A stretch of DNA of 64,000 bases from DASXKD01 sp963734725 (GTDB lineage: Bacteria; Actinomycetota; Actinomycetes; Streptosporangiales; Streptosporangiaceae). A program made the translations under genes and the position numbers. The stretch is taken from positions 1 to 64,000 of the forward strand of contig CAVTIX010000002.1 in assembly GCA_963734725.1 (NCBI GenBank). Reading direction: 5' to 3'. The notes below the pieces were generated by a model. The model ran no database searches. It saw nothing but the letters and a program-made list of their open reading frames with translations, and was not told where the DNA came from. This document shows, in pieces, positions 34,272 through 42,134 of the stretch. How positions within the stretch are numbered: the stretch's first letter is position 1; every line of letters begins with the position of its first letter.

Positions 34272-35471
34272 TTATCGGGCGGCCGGGCTGACCCGGTCTG
34301 CGGGCTCCGTAGCGGCGGGGGCCAGCGGCAGGTGCACATCGAACTCCGAGCCGTGGCCAAAGGTGCTCCGGACGGTGACCGAGCCGTCGTGCGCCTCAGC
34401 GATCGCCTGCACGATAGCCAGCCCGAGCCCCAGGCCGCCGGACGGACGGCTGCGATGCGGTTCAGCCCGTGCGAACCGCTGGAAGATCCGCTGCAGGTCC
34501 GCATCCTGAATGCCGCAGCCGGAATCGGTCACGGCCAGCACCACGCCACCGTCCTCGAGGCGCGCGCTGACCTCGATGCGGTCGCCTTGTGTGGTGTGTG
34601 CCACGGCGTTTTCCAGCAGCGCGTCGAGCGCCACCGCGAGCCGGTCGCGGTCGCCGAGGACGGTCGTCTCGGCCACCGGGCCCAGCCGCCAGTGGCGGGG
34701 GGTGTGGCCCCACCGGTCCAGCGCGTCCACCACCACGGACTCGACCGGGACCGGCGTCAAGTGCAGGAAGTCCGGGCTCTCGGCCGAGGCCAGCAGCAGC
34801 AACCGGGTGGACAGCCGGCGCAGCCGCATCAGCTCGTCGGTGACCACCCGCGCGTCCTCGGCGACGACCGGGTTGGTGACCGCCTGCTCGATCAGCTCGG
34901 CATGGCCCAGTGCCACGGTGATCGGCGTGCCGAGTTCATGCGAGGCGTCCTGCAGGAACCGGCGCTGCTGTTTGAGCAGGCGCAGGTTCTCCTGGGAGAC
35001 CCGCTGCACCTCTTCCATGGCGGCCAGCCGTTCCTCGGTGGCCGCCAGCCGCCGGCGCCCGTGCCAGACCATGACCAGGAACATCAGCGCGATCAGCGGG
35101 ACTTCTGCCAGGTAGTCGGCGTCCTGCTGGCCCTTGAGCACCTGGACGCCGATGATGCCGCCGGTAGCGATGGTGACCGCGGCCAGCGTCAGTATGGTCG
35201 GCTGAATCCGCCACAGCCGGAAGCCGTAGATCACCGTCAGGCTCACCCAGATGGCGAGGAACGGGACGGTCTGCCACGCGGGCAACAGCCGCATCGCCAG
35301 CAGGTTGAGCGCGACGAAGGCAACCCACGCGAGGTCCACCCACGACGAGCGCCCCCAGGTGGATGCTTGCCGGGACCACTCGGCGGCTAGCTGCCGGCGC
35401 CGCCCGGCGTGGCTGGCGCCGACCACCACCGGGTGCGACGGCACGCGCCGGACAAAGCGCTGGACCGACAC
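34272..35471 (-). CDS. Orphan sensor histidine kinase
   Basis: About 399 residues. The N-terminal half has four membrane segments (WVDLAWVAFVALNLLAMRLL, VPFLAIWVSLTVIYGF, LTLAAVTIATGGIIGVQVL, LAEVPLIALMFLVMVW) with little outside loop, suggesting a membrane-stress sensor. Then come a coiled coil, the H box FLQDASHELGTPITVALGH, N box LDALLENAVAHT, G1 VTDSGCGIQDADL and G2 GGLGLGLAIVQAIAEAH. GTG 35471 has GGGAGAG five bases upstream; the frame opens at 35486. No response regulator is adjacent on either side, which is unusual for this EnvZ-like architecture. Confidence 0.9.
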   Translation of the reverse strand: MSVQRFVRRVPSHPVVVGASHAGRRRQLAAEWSRQASTWGRSSWVDLAWVAFVALNLLAMRLLPAWQTVPFLAIWVSLTVIYGFRLWRIQPTILTLAAVTIATGGIIGVQVLKGQQDADYLAEVPLIALMFLVMVWHGRRRLAATEERLAAMEEVQRVSQENLRLLKQQRRFLQDASHELGTPITVALGHAELIEQAVTNPVVAEDARVVTDELMRLRRLSTRLLLLASAESPDFLHLTPVPVESVVVDALDRWGHTPRHWRLGPVAETTVLGDRDRLAVALDALLENAVAHTTQGDRIEVSARLEDGGVVLAVTDSGCGIQDADLQRIFQRFARAEPHRSRPSGGLGLGLAIVQAIAEAHDGSVTVRSTFGHGSEFDVHLPLAPAATEPADRVSPAAR

Positions 35472-35573
35472 GTTCTCTCCCAACACGACCCGCGAGGGCC
35501 TCCTGCTCGAGGCCGCTTGTCGTCATCATCCTCCACCGGAAACATCCGGGCAGGCATAACGAAAGGCTGACAA

Positions 35574-36419
35574 TCATGCGGCGCCGAGGTGGTCGCGCCA
35601 GGAGTGCCGTGGCACGAAGCCGAGCGCCTTGGCGGCCCGGCCGGTCGCCAGCAGGGACCCGAACTCGCCGACGTCGCAGGTGAGCGGCACACCGGGGAAG
35701 ACCTCCTTGAGCAGGCTCTCCGACGATCGGTTCATCACCGTGTCCGCCGCGGCGATGATGTAGCTCACGCTGCCTTCCGCTGGCGCCTCCAGCGCCAGCC
35801 GGCACGCCGCCGCCGCGTCCCGCTCGTCGATGTAGCCCCACAGGTTCCACTTGCGCGCCTGCGGATCCGGCCAGTACGAGGGAAATCGCTCGTAGTCGGC
35901 CGGGCCGAGGATGTTGGAGAAACGCAGCCCGGTGAACGGGACGCCGGACCAGTCGGCGATGTGCCCGGCGATGGTCTCGCTGGCGACCTTGGACAGCGCG
36001 TAGGTCGTCGTCGGGTACGGGTAGTGGTCCTCGTCCACGGGGGCGTACCGGGGCGGGACCTCGAACGGCAGGCCCAGCGTCGTCTCGCTGGATGCCCAGA
36101 CGACACGCTCCAGGCGCACCCGGGCCGCCGCCAGGAACACGTTGAAGTTCATGGTCATGTTGGCGTTGAAGGTGGTCGCCGGGGTGTGAATTTCCGGGGC
36201 CGGGATGTTGGCCAGATGCACGACGGCGTCGGTCCCGGCCAGCACCTCCACCGCCTGGCCATGGTCGGTCAGGTCGGCCAGCAGCACGCCGGCGCCGAGG
36301 TCATGCGGCGGCTTCACCTGGTCGGTGGCCACGACCTCATACCCGTGGGCGAGGAGTTCGGCGACGGTGACCCGGCCGGCCCGGCCGCTGGCGCCGGTGA
36401 CGCAGATTCGCTTGGTCAT
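35574..36419 (-). CDS. NAD-dependent epimerase/dehydratase (extended SDR)
   Basis: 281 residues. The Rossmann motif CVTGASGRAGRVTVAELL starts at residue 5 and the extended-SDR active site is YALSKVASE with the Tyr-x3-Lys pair. HLANIPAP and GLRFSNILGPADYERFP fit the family. The DLTDHG and DAVVHLAN segments bind NAD ribose and adenine. Substrates are probably nucleotide sugars or aldehydes, not determined. I use ATG 36419 (MTKRICVTG) rather than the longer 36452 frame. It lies 38 bases from the DUF1801 gene upstream on the same strand, so they may share a transcript. Confidence 0.9.
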   Translation of the reverse strand: MTKRICVTGASGRAGRVTVAELLAHGYEVVATDQVKPPHDLGAGVLLADLTDHGQAVEVLAGTDAVVHLANIPAPEIHTPATTFNANMTMNFNVFLAAARVRLERVVWASSETTLGLPFEVPPRYAPVDEDHYPYPTTTYALSKVASETIAGHIADWSGVPFTGLRFSNILGPADYERFPSYWPDPQARKWNLWGYIDERDAAAACRLALEAPAEGSVSYIIAAADTVMNRSSESLLKEVFPGVPLTCDVGEFGSLLATGRAAKALGFVPRHSWRDHLGAA

Positions 36420-36458
36420 ATAGCCAGGATCGCAGAGCGCCCGGCACCGCAACCGCGG

Positions 36459-36854
36459 CTAGGCCTCCCGCTTGAGCTTGCGCCAGCCGCCGGCCCGGTT
36501 GTTCGCGATGATCTGCCGGAACATCGCGGTCAGCGCGGGCGCGTTGATGGCCTCGCCCCGCCGGATGGCCACCGTCCGGGCGGTGGAGTTCTCATGGCCG
36601 CCGGTGATGATCCCCTCCGGATCGGGGACGATGGCGCCGTCGTAGAGGAACACGTTCACGTGATCTTTGGCGGCCAGCAGCGCGCAGATGTTGCCCGCCA
36701 GCACGAAGTACGGCTGCCGGGTCCGCTTGATGGTCTCGGTGACCTCGTCGTCGGCGGCGTGGACCAGGTCGCGGACCTCCCGGCAGATGTCCTGCTGCCA
36801 GTCCGGCAGGGCATCGATATAGGCGTCAACGCGCGGGTCGGTCGCGTATGTCAT
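36459..36854 (-). CDS. DUF1801-domain protein
   Basis: 131 residues matching the YdhG-like DUF1801 fold: DAYIDALPDWQQDICREVRDLVHAADDEVTETIKRTRQPYFVLAGNICALLAAKDHVNVFLYDGAIVPDPEG. The family is widespread and uncharacterised; related proteins bind iron or act in stress responses. It ends 38 bases before the epimerase start and is divergent from the broken DUF202 gene. Confidence 0.85.
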   Translation of the reverse strand: MTYATDPRVDAYIDALPDWQQDICREVRDLVHAADDEVTETIKRTRQPYFVLAGNICALLAAKDHVNVFLYDGAIVPDPEGIITGGHENSTARTVAIRRGEAINAPALTAMFRQIIANNRAGGWRKLKREA

Positions 36855-36979
36855 GACACGCCCACCCTAGAACACCAGGTGATGAGGTTGCCGAAGGACT
36901 CCGCGACCGTGCCCGCACGGGCGCCGCCCGCACCTGTCACCATGGGTGCGCGAGCACATGAGGCGGCCCGGGAGGAGCC

Positions 36980-37388
36980 ACGAGCAGCCAGCACGGTCAC
37001 CCAGACGGCGAGCCTGGCGCGCCGGGGCCCGGCGCTGAACCGAGCAGCGAGGAGGAGCCGGACGCCCGGTTCACCCTCGCCAACGAGCGCACGTTCCTGG
37101 CCTGGAACCGGACCGCGCTGGCGCTGGTGGTGGCCGGGCTGGGAATCGTCCAGCTCCTGCCGCCGTTCCCGGGCGTCCCCTGGGGCCTGGCACGCCCTGG
37201 GCGTCCCGTTGATCGTGCTCGGCGCGGTTGTGTCCGTCACGGCGTATGTGGAATGGCGGCAGAACCAGACGGCGCTGCGTCGCAGCGCGCCGATGCCGCA
37301 GTCGGTGCTGCCCCGGATCCTGGTGGTCACCATCACCGGCGTAGCTGCCCTGTCCGCGGTGGTCCTGCTGGTCTCGGCGGTCCGGTAG
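36980..37388 (+). pseudogene. DUF202/YidH-family membrane protein, frameshifted and without a normal start
   Basis: The N-terminal frame reads PDARFTLANERTFLAWNRTALALVVAGLGIVQLLPPFPGVPWG, the classic DUF202 start and first helix. Near 37185 it shifts by one base into the frame ALGVPLIVLGAVVSVTAYVEWRQNQTALRRS with a last helix ILVVTITGVAALSAVVLLVSAVR and stop at 37388. Upstream, GGGAGGAGCC is followed by ACG-AGC-AGC at 36980, where homologues would have ATG; no ATG or GTG start exists between the preceding in-frame stop and the conserved part. Both lesions could be sequencing errors, but two in 200 bases favours a dying gene. Confidence 0.7.
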
Positions 37389-37398
37389 GAGTGCCGCG

Positions 37399-37710
37399 GT
37401 GGCGCTACCCGAAGATCCCGAGGACCTGTCGCCCGGCACTGCGGCAGAGCGCACCAGGCTGGCCTGGGAACGGACCGCGATCGCGTTCGGCGCAGTCGGC
37501 CTGGTGATGCTCCGCGAAGAGCCCGTCGCTGGCGCGCTGGTGCTCGCGGCCACCCCGCTGATCTGGGCGCTGGGCCGCTATGTCAGCAGCGCGGCCCCGC
37601 CGCAGCAGCGGACACGTCGGCTGCTGCTGGTCACCGTGGCGGTCACCGGCGTGGCCGTCCTGGCGGTGGTCGCGGCGTTCATCGGCCACGGCCTGACCCG
37701 GTTCCGCTAG
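37399..37710 (+). CDS. DUF202-family small membrane protein
   Basis: 103 residues. TAAERTRLAWERTAIAFGAVGLVMLR is the DUF202 N-terminal motif; two more helices follow (VAGALVLAATPLIWALGRYV and LLLVTVAVTGVAVLAVVAAFIGHG). GTG 37399 follows TAGGAG. It starts 11 bases after the broken DUF202 gene, and such genes normally come as a YidH-DUF202 pair, so this intact copy has lost its partner. Function is unknown. Confidence 0.85.
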   Translation: MALPEDPEDLSPGTAAERTRLAWERTAIAFGAVGLVMLREEPVAGALVLAATPLIWALGRYVSSAAPPQQRTRRLLLVTVAVTGVAVLAVVAAFIGHGLTRFR

Positions 37711-37863
37711 CACCCGTACCAGCGGCGCTGCGAAGCCGCATAATCGCGCGAGCCGTCGCCAAACCCATTCGGGCACCGGGCGCCCGCTCAGGCTTTCGCG
37801 CCCACTCCGGCGCGCCACACCGTTATTTGGCCGCAGTGTGGCCAGGGCTTCTACGGTTGGCTC

Positions 37864-38211
37864 ATGGCGGTGAAGCTGGCGTTGGTCGTCCGGGCCGATC
37901 TTGGCATGGGGCGCGGCAAGATCGCTGCCCAGGTGGCGCACGCGGCGGTGGCCGCGGTGCTCGCCAACGGCGGCAGCCGTGACTTCGCGGCCTGGCTGGC
38001 CGAGGGGCAGCCCAAGGTGGTGCTCAAGGTCGCCTCGGCGGACCAACTGGCGGAGGTGGTTCGCGGCGCCGTCGCGGCTGGGCTGCCGGTTGAGCTGATC
38101 CGCGACGCGGGCCGCACGCAGGTCGAGCCGGGCACGGCGACCTGCTGCGCGATCGGGCCGGCGGACGGCGCCCGGGTTGACGCGCTCACCGGGGAGCTCT
38201 CCCTTCTCTGA
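37864..38211 (+). CDS. Peptidyl-tRNA hydrolase type 2 (Pth2) family protein
   Basis: 115 residues, the usual Pth2 length. KLALVVRADLGMGRGKIAAQVAHAAVAAV carries the conserved Gly-Lys and Gln-His of the active site, and GLPVELIRDAGRTQVEPGTATCCAIGPADGARVDALTGELSLL is the standard C-terminal half, including the conserved Asp-Ala-Gly-Arg-Thr. Pth2 releases peptidyl-tRNA drop-off products and is typical of archaea and eukaryotes; some actinobacteria carry it besides the bacterial Pth. The gene is monocistronic and convergent with the cyclase gene. Confidence 0.9.
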   Translation: MAVKLALVVRADLGMGRGKIAAQVAHAAVAAVLANGGSRDFAAWLAEGQPKVVLKVASADQLAEVVRGAVAAGLPVELIRDAGRTQVEPGTATCCAIGPADGARVDALTGELSLL

Positions 38212-38232
38212 GCGCCCGGGCCGGCGTGTTGC

Positions 38233-39159
38233 TCAGAGGATCGCGATGGGGTTGACCGGGGAGCCGGTCCCGCCGGGCAGCCGCAGCGGGGCGACGACGC
38301 ACAGGAACGACCAGCGGCCCGCCGCTTCGCAGGCCGGCACCAGGTCCTCGAACTGCAGGTAGTCGAGCAGGTACATGCCGACCGCCTGGAGCGCGAGCAC
38401 GTGCACCGGGAACGCGACGCCCTCGACCACGCTGGGGGCGGTGTCGCTGTTGCTGTCGCAGCCGAGCACCGCGACCTGGCGTTCGGCCAGGTATGTCACC
38501 ACATCGGGGTGCAGCCCGGCGCGGGATTGCGCCACGTCCCATGGCCCGCGCTCGCGCCGCCGCCGGCGGTGCCCGACCCGGACGAAGAGCAGGTCGCCGG
38601 GGCCGACGCGGACCTGCTGGGCCGCCTCCGCCGCGGCCAGCTCCGCCGCGGTGACGTGATCGCCCGGTTCAAGCCAGGGGACGCCGCGCAGCCGGGGGAC
38701 GTCCAGCAGCACACCACGCCCGACGATGCCGTTCCGCGCGTCGTCGATGGACAGCTCGCTGGCGCCCTGCGAGGTGACCGCGTCCGCGCTGACGCCGTTG
38801 TACAGCGTGCCGTCGAAGCTGACGTGGCACAGCGCGTCGATGTGGCTGTCCACGTCGCCGTGCACGTTCATCATGATCTGGTCCGCGGCGAACGACACCC
38901 CCGGCACATCGGACGGTTCGCCGGGCAGCCGCTTCATGTGGCGCGCGCCGGGCTCGGGATTGTCCGGTGCGCTGCTGGCCAGCGGGGCGGCGAGGGTGAC
39001 CGTCCGCCCGAGCCGGACTTCGCCCCCGGCGGCGGCAAGCCGTTCCGGAGTGATGTGGTTGAGCGCGCCGCGGCGGTCGTCTGCGCCCCACGGGACCTGG
39101 CGGCGCAGCCGGTCGTGGAGTGCCTGGAAGCTGGCGGCAGACATCACGGAACCGCTCAT
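38233..39159 (-). CDS. Cyclase-family (kynurenine-formamidase-like) metal hydrolase
   Basis: 308 residues. The metal motif HGDVDSHIDALCHVSFDGTLYNG matches the HxGTHxDxPxH signature of the cyclase/KynB superfamily, shifted in the manner of the longer actinobacterial branch. GRGVLLDVPRLRG and AVLGCDSNSDTAPSVVEGVAFPVHVLALQAVGMYLLDYL are also conserved. Members hydrolyse amides or act in polyketide-related cyclisations. ATG 39159 lacks a clear ribosome site; ATG 39144 is an alternative. No tryptophan-catabolism genes are close. Confidence 0.85.
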   Translation of the reverse strand: MSGSVMSAASFQALHDRLRRQVPWGADDRRGALNHITPERLAAAGGEVRLGRTVTLAAPLASSAPDNPEPGARHMKRLPGEPSDVPGVSFAADQIMMNVHGDVDSHIDALCHVSFDGTLYNGVSADAVTSQGASELSIDDARNGIVGRGVLLDVPRLRGVPWLEPGDHVTAAELAAAEAAQQVRVGPGDLLFVRVGHRRRRRERGPWDVAQSRAGLHPDVVTYLAERQVAVLGCDSNSDTAPSVVEGVAFPVHVLALQAVGMYLLDYLQFEDLVPACEAAGRWSFLCVVAPLRLPGGTGSPVNPIAIL

Positions 39160-39348
39160 CGAACGGAAGCTAGCACGCCCTGGTTCATCCCCCGGTGATC
39201 GGGTACCCGTCGTTAACGAGGACAGCCATGAGGCGCCTGATTGCGCGCCGCCACTCTGCCCGGGTGGCGGCGCGCTCCGGTGACTCCGCCTGACCGGCGC
39301 CCGTGGAACGGACCGGGGCCGCCGCCGTGCCTCGATCGCGGCATGGAG

Positions 39349-39807
39349 TCAGCGACCAGTCGGCTCGGGCACGACCGCGGCGCTCGCCGTGCCGGGGAAG
39401 GGCATCGGCCGGGCGACGGGTGCGGACGGGCTGGCCACCGCCTCGTCCAGGCTGGCGAGGGGTGCGGACGGGCTGGCCACCGCCTCGTCCAGGCTCTTGA
39501 AGATCGGGAAAAACCGGTCGATGCCGACGATCGAGAAAAGCCGCAGCACCGTGGGCGCGGTAATGACGAGCCGGACCTCCCCGCCGGCCGCCGTCGCCCG
39601 CTGGTGCGCGCGGACAAGCTGATGCAGGCCGGTCGAATCGCAGAACGCCGTCTCGCTCATGTCCACGACGAGGACCGCGTGTCCCTCATCAGCGCAGGCA
39701 AGAAGGAGTTGCCGCAACCCATCGGCATTGCTGACGTCTACCTCTACCGGCGCCGAGACCACCGGCAAGCCGTTCACCGCTTTGACGCCGTATTCCACCG
39801 CAGGCAT
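39349..39807 (-). CDS. STAS-domain anti-sigma-factor antagonist-like protein
   Basis: 152 residues. The STAS fold covers residues 1-100, with the phospho-acceptor region VVDMSETAFCDSTGLHQLVRAHQRA and a preserved Ser in the SpoIIAA position (DSTG). The C-terminal 45 residues are an Ala/Pro/Ser-rich tail in which a 14-residue block (SLDEAVASPSAPLA) is duplicated. Such proteins bind and release HATPase-type anti-sigma kinases depending on phosphorylation. It is divergent from the MerR/receiver-KaiC pair. I use ATG 39807 because the frame upstream to 39849 adds an unlikely hydrophobic start. Confidence 0.85.
   Translation of the reverse strand: MPAVEYGVKAVNGLPVVSAPVEVDVSNADGLRQLLLACADEGHAVLVVDMSETAFCDSTGLHQLVRAHQRATAAGGEVRLVITAPTVLRLFSIVGIDRFFPIFKSLDEAVASPSAPLASLDEAVASPSAPVARPMPFPGTASAAVVPEPTGR
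39418..39495. repeat. 42-bp period direct repeat in the STAS gene tail
   Basis: Identical 36-bp copies at 39418-39453 and 39460-39495 are spaced by a 42-bp period, duplicating 14 codons without changing the frame. The perfect identity indicates a recent event. Confidence 0.9.
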
Positions 39808-40067
39808 GCCACCACCAGGACAGATCAACACAAAAGAAATCGCCTGCATGCGGGCCGCCGCGCCGTGCCGTGGAGCCCTTTGGGCGCGAACCAGCCCGCT
39901 GCGGCTGGTTCGTCAACCGCTTTCGTCATTGTAGTGCCTCTGAGGAGGACTTGAATAGCAACGGGGAGAAATTGAGTAGGTAGTGGCCAGCGGGAAGCAT
40001 CCTCGCGCTGCCCTGACCCGCAGCAGCCAGCGGGTACCAGCAACGCTCAGCGGGTAAAGTTCGCCCG

Positions 40068-40727
40068 GTGAGCGAGACGGGCCGGCCGGTCTATAGCATC
40101 AGCGCTGTGGCGCGGATGCTGGGCATCCCCGTCGCCACGATCCGTACCTGGGAAGACCGATACGGCCTGGTGGTGCCCGAGCGGAACGCCAGCGGTCACC
40201 GGCTGTACCGCCGCGATCAGGTCGAGCAGCTCAAGTTCGTGCGGGCCAGCATCGCCGCCGGGATGAGCGCCGCCGACGCCCACCGCCTGCTCGCCGAGCA
40301 GGCTGGCTCGGCGCTGCGCACGCGCGCACGAACCGGCGGGTCCCGACTGCTCATCCTGCTCGCCGACCATGATCCCTACGCGGCGGAGTATGAAGAGTAC
40401 TTCTTGCGGACCGAGGGGTTCGACGTTGACGTCGCGCGCACCGCCGACGAGGCCCGGGAGTCCTTCACTAAGTACTCACCGTCGGTGGCCGTCGTCGAGC
40501 TGCTCATCTCCGGTGGGGCCGGGCTGAGCCTGTGCCGTCACTTCAAAGAACACGGCGATGCCCTGGTCATCGCCGTGTCGGTGCTTGAGGCCCGGGACCG
40601 GGCGATCGAGGCAGGGGCCGACGCGTTCCTGCTGAAGCCGCTCGAGCCGTTGCCGCTCGTCTCTGCGGTTCGGGACCTCCTTGGGGAGAGCGCGTTTCTC
40701 CGCCCCGGGCCGGAGGCCGCGCGGTGA
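40068..40727 (+). CDS. MerR-type HTH fused to a receiver-like domain
   Basis: 219 residues. The MerR winged helix YSISAVARMLGIPVATIRTWEDRYGLVVPERNASGHRLYRRDQVEQL covers residues 9-56. A receiver-like domain starts at RLLILLADHDPYAAEYEEYF (residue 93). Asp100 and Asp102 form the acid pocket and Lys190 (FLLKPL) is kept, but the phospho-acceptor aligns with Glu144 (VAVVELLIS), and Ser171 replaces the switch Thr. It may thus behave as constitutively active or respond to something other than phosphate. The stop overlaps the KaiC-like gene by 4 bp, so both act together. GTG 40068 is the start. Confidence 0.88.
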   Translation: MSETGRPVYSISAVARMLGIPVATIRTWEDRYGLVVPERNASGHRLYRRDQVEQLKFVRASIAAGMSAADAHRLLAEQAGSALRTRARTGGSRLLILLADHDPYAAEYEEYFLRTEGFDVDVARTADEARESFTKYSPSVAVVELLISGGAGLSLCRHFKEHGDALVIAVSVLEARDRAIEAGADAFLLKPLEPLPLVSAVRDLLGESAFLRPGPEAAR

Positions 40728-42115
40728 CGGGCCGACTGCTCAGCGGTCACGAGCCCCTAGACATGGTGCTGGGCGGAGGGCTGCCCGAGAACGCGATCAG
40801 CCTTATTATGGGCCTGCCCGGGACCGGCAAGACGATCATCGCGCAGCAGTACGTCTTCCGGAACGCCCGGCCGGATCGCCCGGCGCTCTACTTCTCGACG
40901 GTCTCCGAGCCGCTGGAAAAGATTGTGCGGTTCGGCCAGAGCCTGGACTTCTTTGACGCGTCAGCGGTCGGCAGCTCCGTGTTCTATGAGGATCTCGGGG
41001 CGACGCTCAGCACCAGCGGGCTGGCGGGCGTCACCAAGCAGATCACCGTGGCGCTCCGGGAGCGTCAACCCGGGCTCATCGTGATCGACAGCTTCAAGGC
41101 GCTGCACGCCTTTGCGGACACGGGCAGTGAGTTCCGGAGGTTCCTGCATGAGCTCGCCGGACGGCTCAGCGCCTTCCCGGCCTCCTCGTTGTGGGTCGGT
41201 GAGTACGACGAGGCGGAGGCCGGGTCGCTGGCGGAGTTCGCCGTGGCCGACGCGATCGTGGGGCTGGCAGCCGAGCGGGTGGGCCAGCGGGAGATCCGGT
41301 TCTTGAGCGTGCGGAAGCTTCGGGGCAGCAGCTATCTGTCCGGTCAGCACGCCTACCGGCTCAGCGGCAGCGGCCTGCATCTGTTCCCGCGCCTTGCGGA
41401 CCTGCGGATCGACGAGGCCTACCAGCTCGCTGACCTCCGGATGTCTTCGGGCATTCCGGTGCTCGACGAGCTGCTCGCGGACGGATACTGGCCGGGCGCG
41501 TCGACGCTGATCGCCGGGCCGACCGGGTCCGGCAAGACGCTCATGGGGCTGCACTTCATCTTCCACGGCGTCCGCCAGGGGGAGCCCGGAGTGATCGCCT
41601 CCTTGCAGGAGAACCGGACCCAGCTCCAGCGGATCGCCGGCGGTTTCGGCTGGTCAGTGACCGAACCGAAGGTCGAGGTCATGTACCGGTCACCGGTTGA
41701 CATCTACATCGACGAATGGGTCTATGAGCTCATGCAGGTGGTGGACCGGACCGGGGCCCGGCGGGTGCTCGTCGACAGCCTCGCCGACCTGCGGCTGGCC
41801 GCGCCGGACGAGGTCAGGTTCCGCGAGTTCATCTACTCGATGGTGCAGCGCTTCTCCCGGCAGGGTGTGGGCCTCATGATGACTCTCGAGGTTCCTGATC
41901 TCTTCCGCTCCGAGCGGCTTTCCGATGGCGCCGTCTCGCACCTGTCGGACAACGTGGTCCTGCTGAACTACATCTACGAGCAGGACTCGATCAAGCGCGC
42001 CGTATCGGTCATCAAGTCCCGCGCCAGCTACCACGAGCCCGACGTGCGTCCTTTCGTCATCGGCCCCGACGGCATTGCGCTCGCGGACCGCCCTGCCCGG
42101 GAGGAGCTGGGCTGA
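40724..42115 (+). CDS. KaiC-like double RecA-domain ATPase
   Basis: 463 residues with two KaiC/RadA-type domains. The first has Walker A GLPGTGKT (30-37) and Walker B LIVIDSFKAL; the second has GPTGSGKT (265-272) and RVLVDSLADLRL. The catalytic Glu pair of cyanobacterial KaiC is reduced to Ser61-Glu62 and Gln295-Glu296, one Glu per domain. The family outside cyanobacteria acts in signalling and stress rather than as a clock. It is coupled to the MerR/receiver regulator, suggesting that ATPase state is relayed to DNA binding or the reverse. No KaiA or KaiB gene is seen. Confidence 0.92.
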   Translation: MTGRLLSGHEPLDMVLGGGLPENAISLIMGLPGTGKTIIAQQYVFRNARPDRPALYFSTVSEPLEKIVRFGQSLDFFDASAVGSSVFYEDLGATLSTSGLAGVTKQITVALRERQPGLIVIDSFKALHAFADTGSEFRRFLHELAGRLSAFPASSLWVGEYDEAEAGSLAEFAVADAIVGLAAERVGQREIRFLSVRKLRGSSYLSGQHAYRLSGSGLHLFPRLADLRIDEAYQLADLRMSSGIPVLDELLADGYWPGASTLIAGPTGSGKTLMGLHFIFHGVRQGEPGVIASLQENRTQLQRIAGGFGWSVTEPKVEVMYRSPVDIYIDEWVYELMQVVDRTGARRVLVDSLADLRLAAPDEVRFREFIYSMVQRFSRQGVGLMMTLEVPDLFRSERLSDGAVSHLSDNVVLLNYIYEQDSIKRAVSVIKSRASYHEPDVRPFVIGPDGIALADRPAREELG

Positions 42116-42134
42116 CCACGCGCAGGGCGGGGCG

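Noticed and set aside
35589..36950. Long plus-strand frame opposite the epimerase and DUF1801 genes
   Set aside because: Its translation is low-complexity and the opposite strand holds two clear families; only its last part coincides with the DUF202 fragment.
39349..42115. Full circadian kai locus
   Set aside because: There is no KaiA or KaiB gene and the KaiC-like protein lacks the paired catalytic glutamates.
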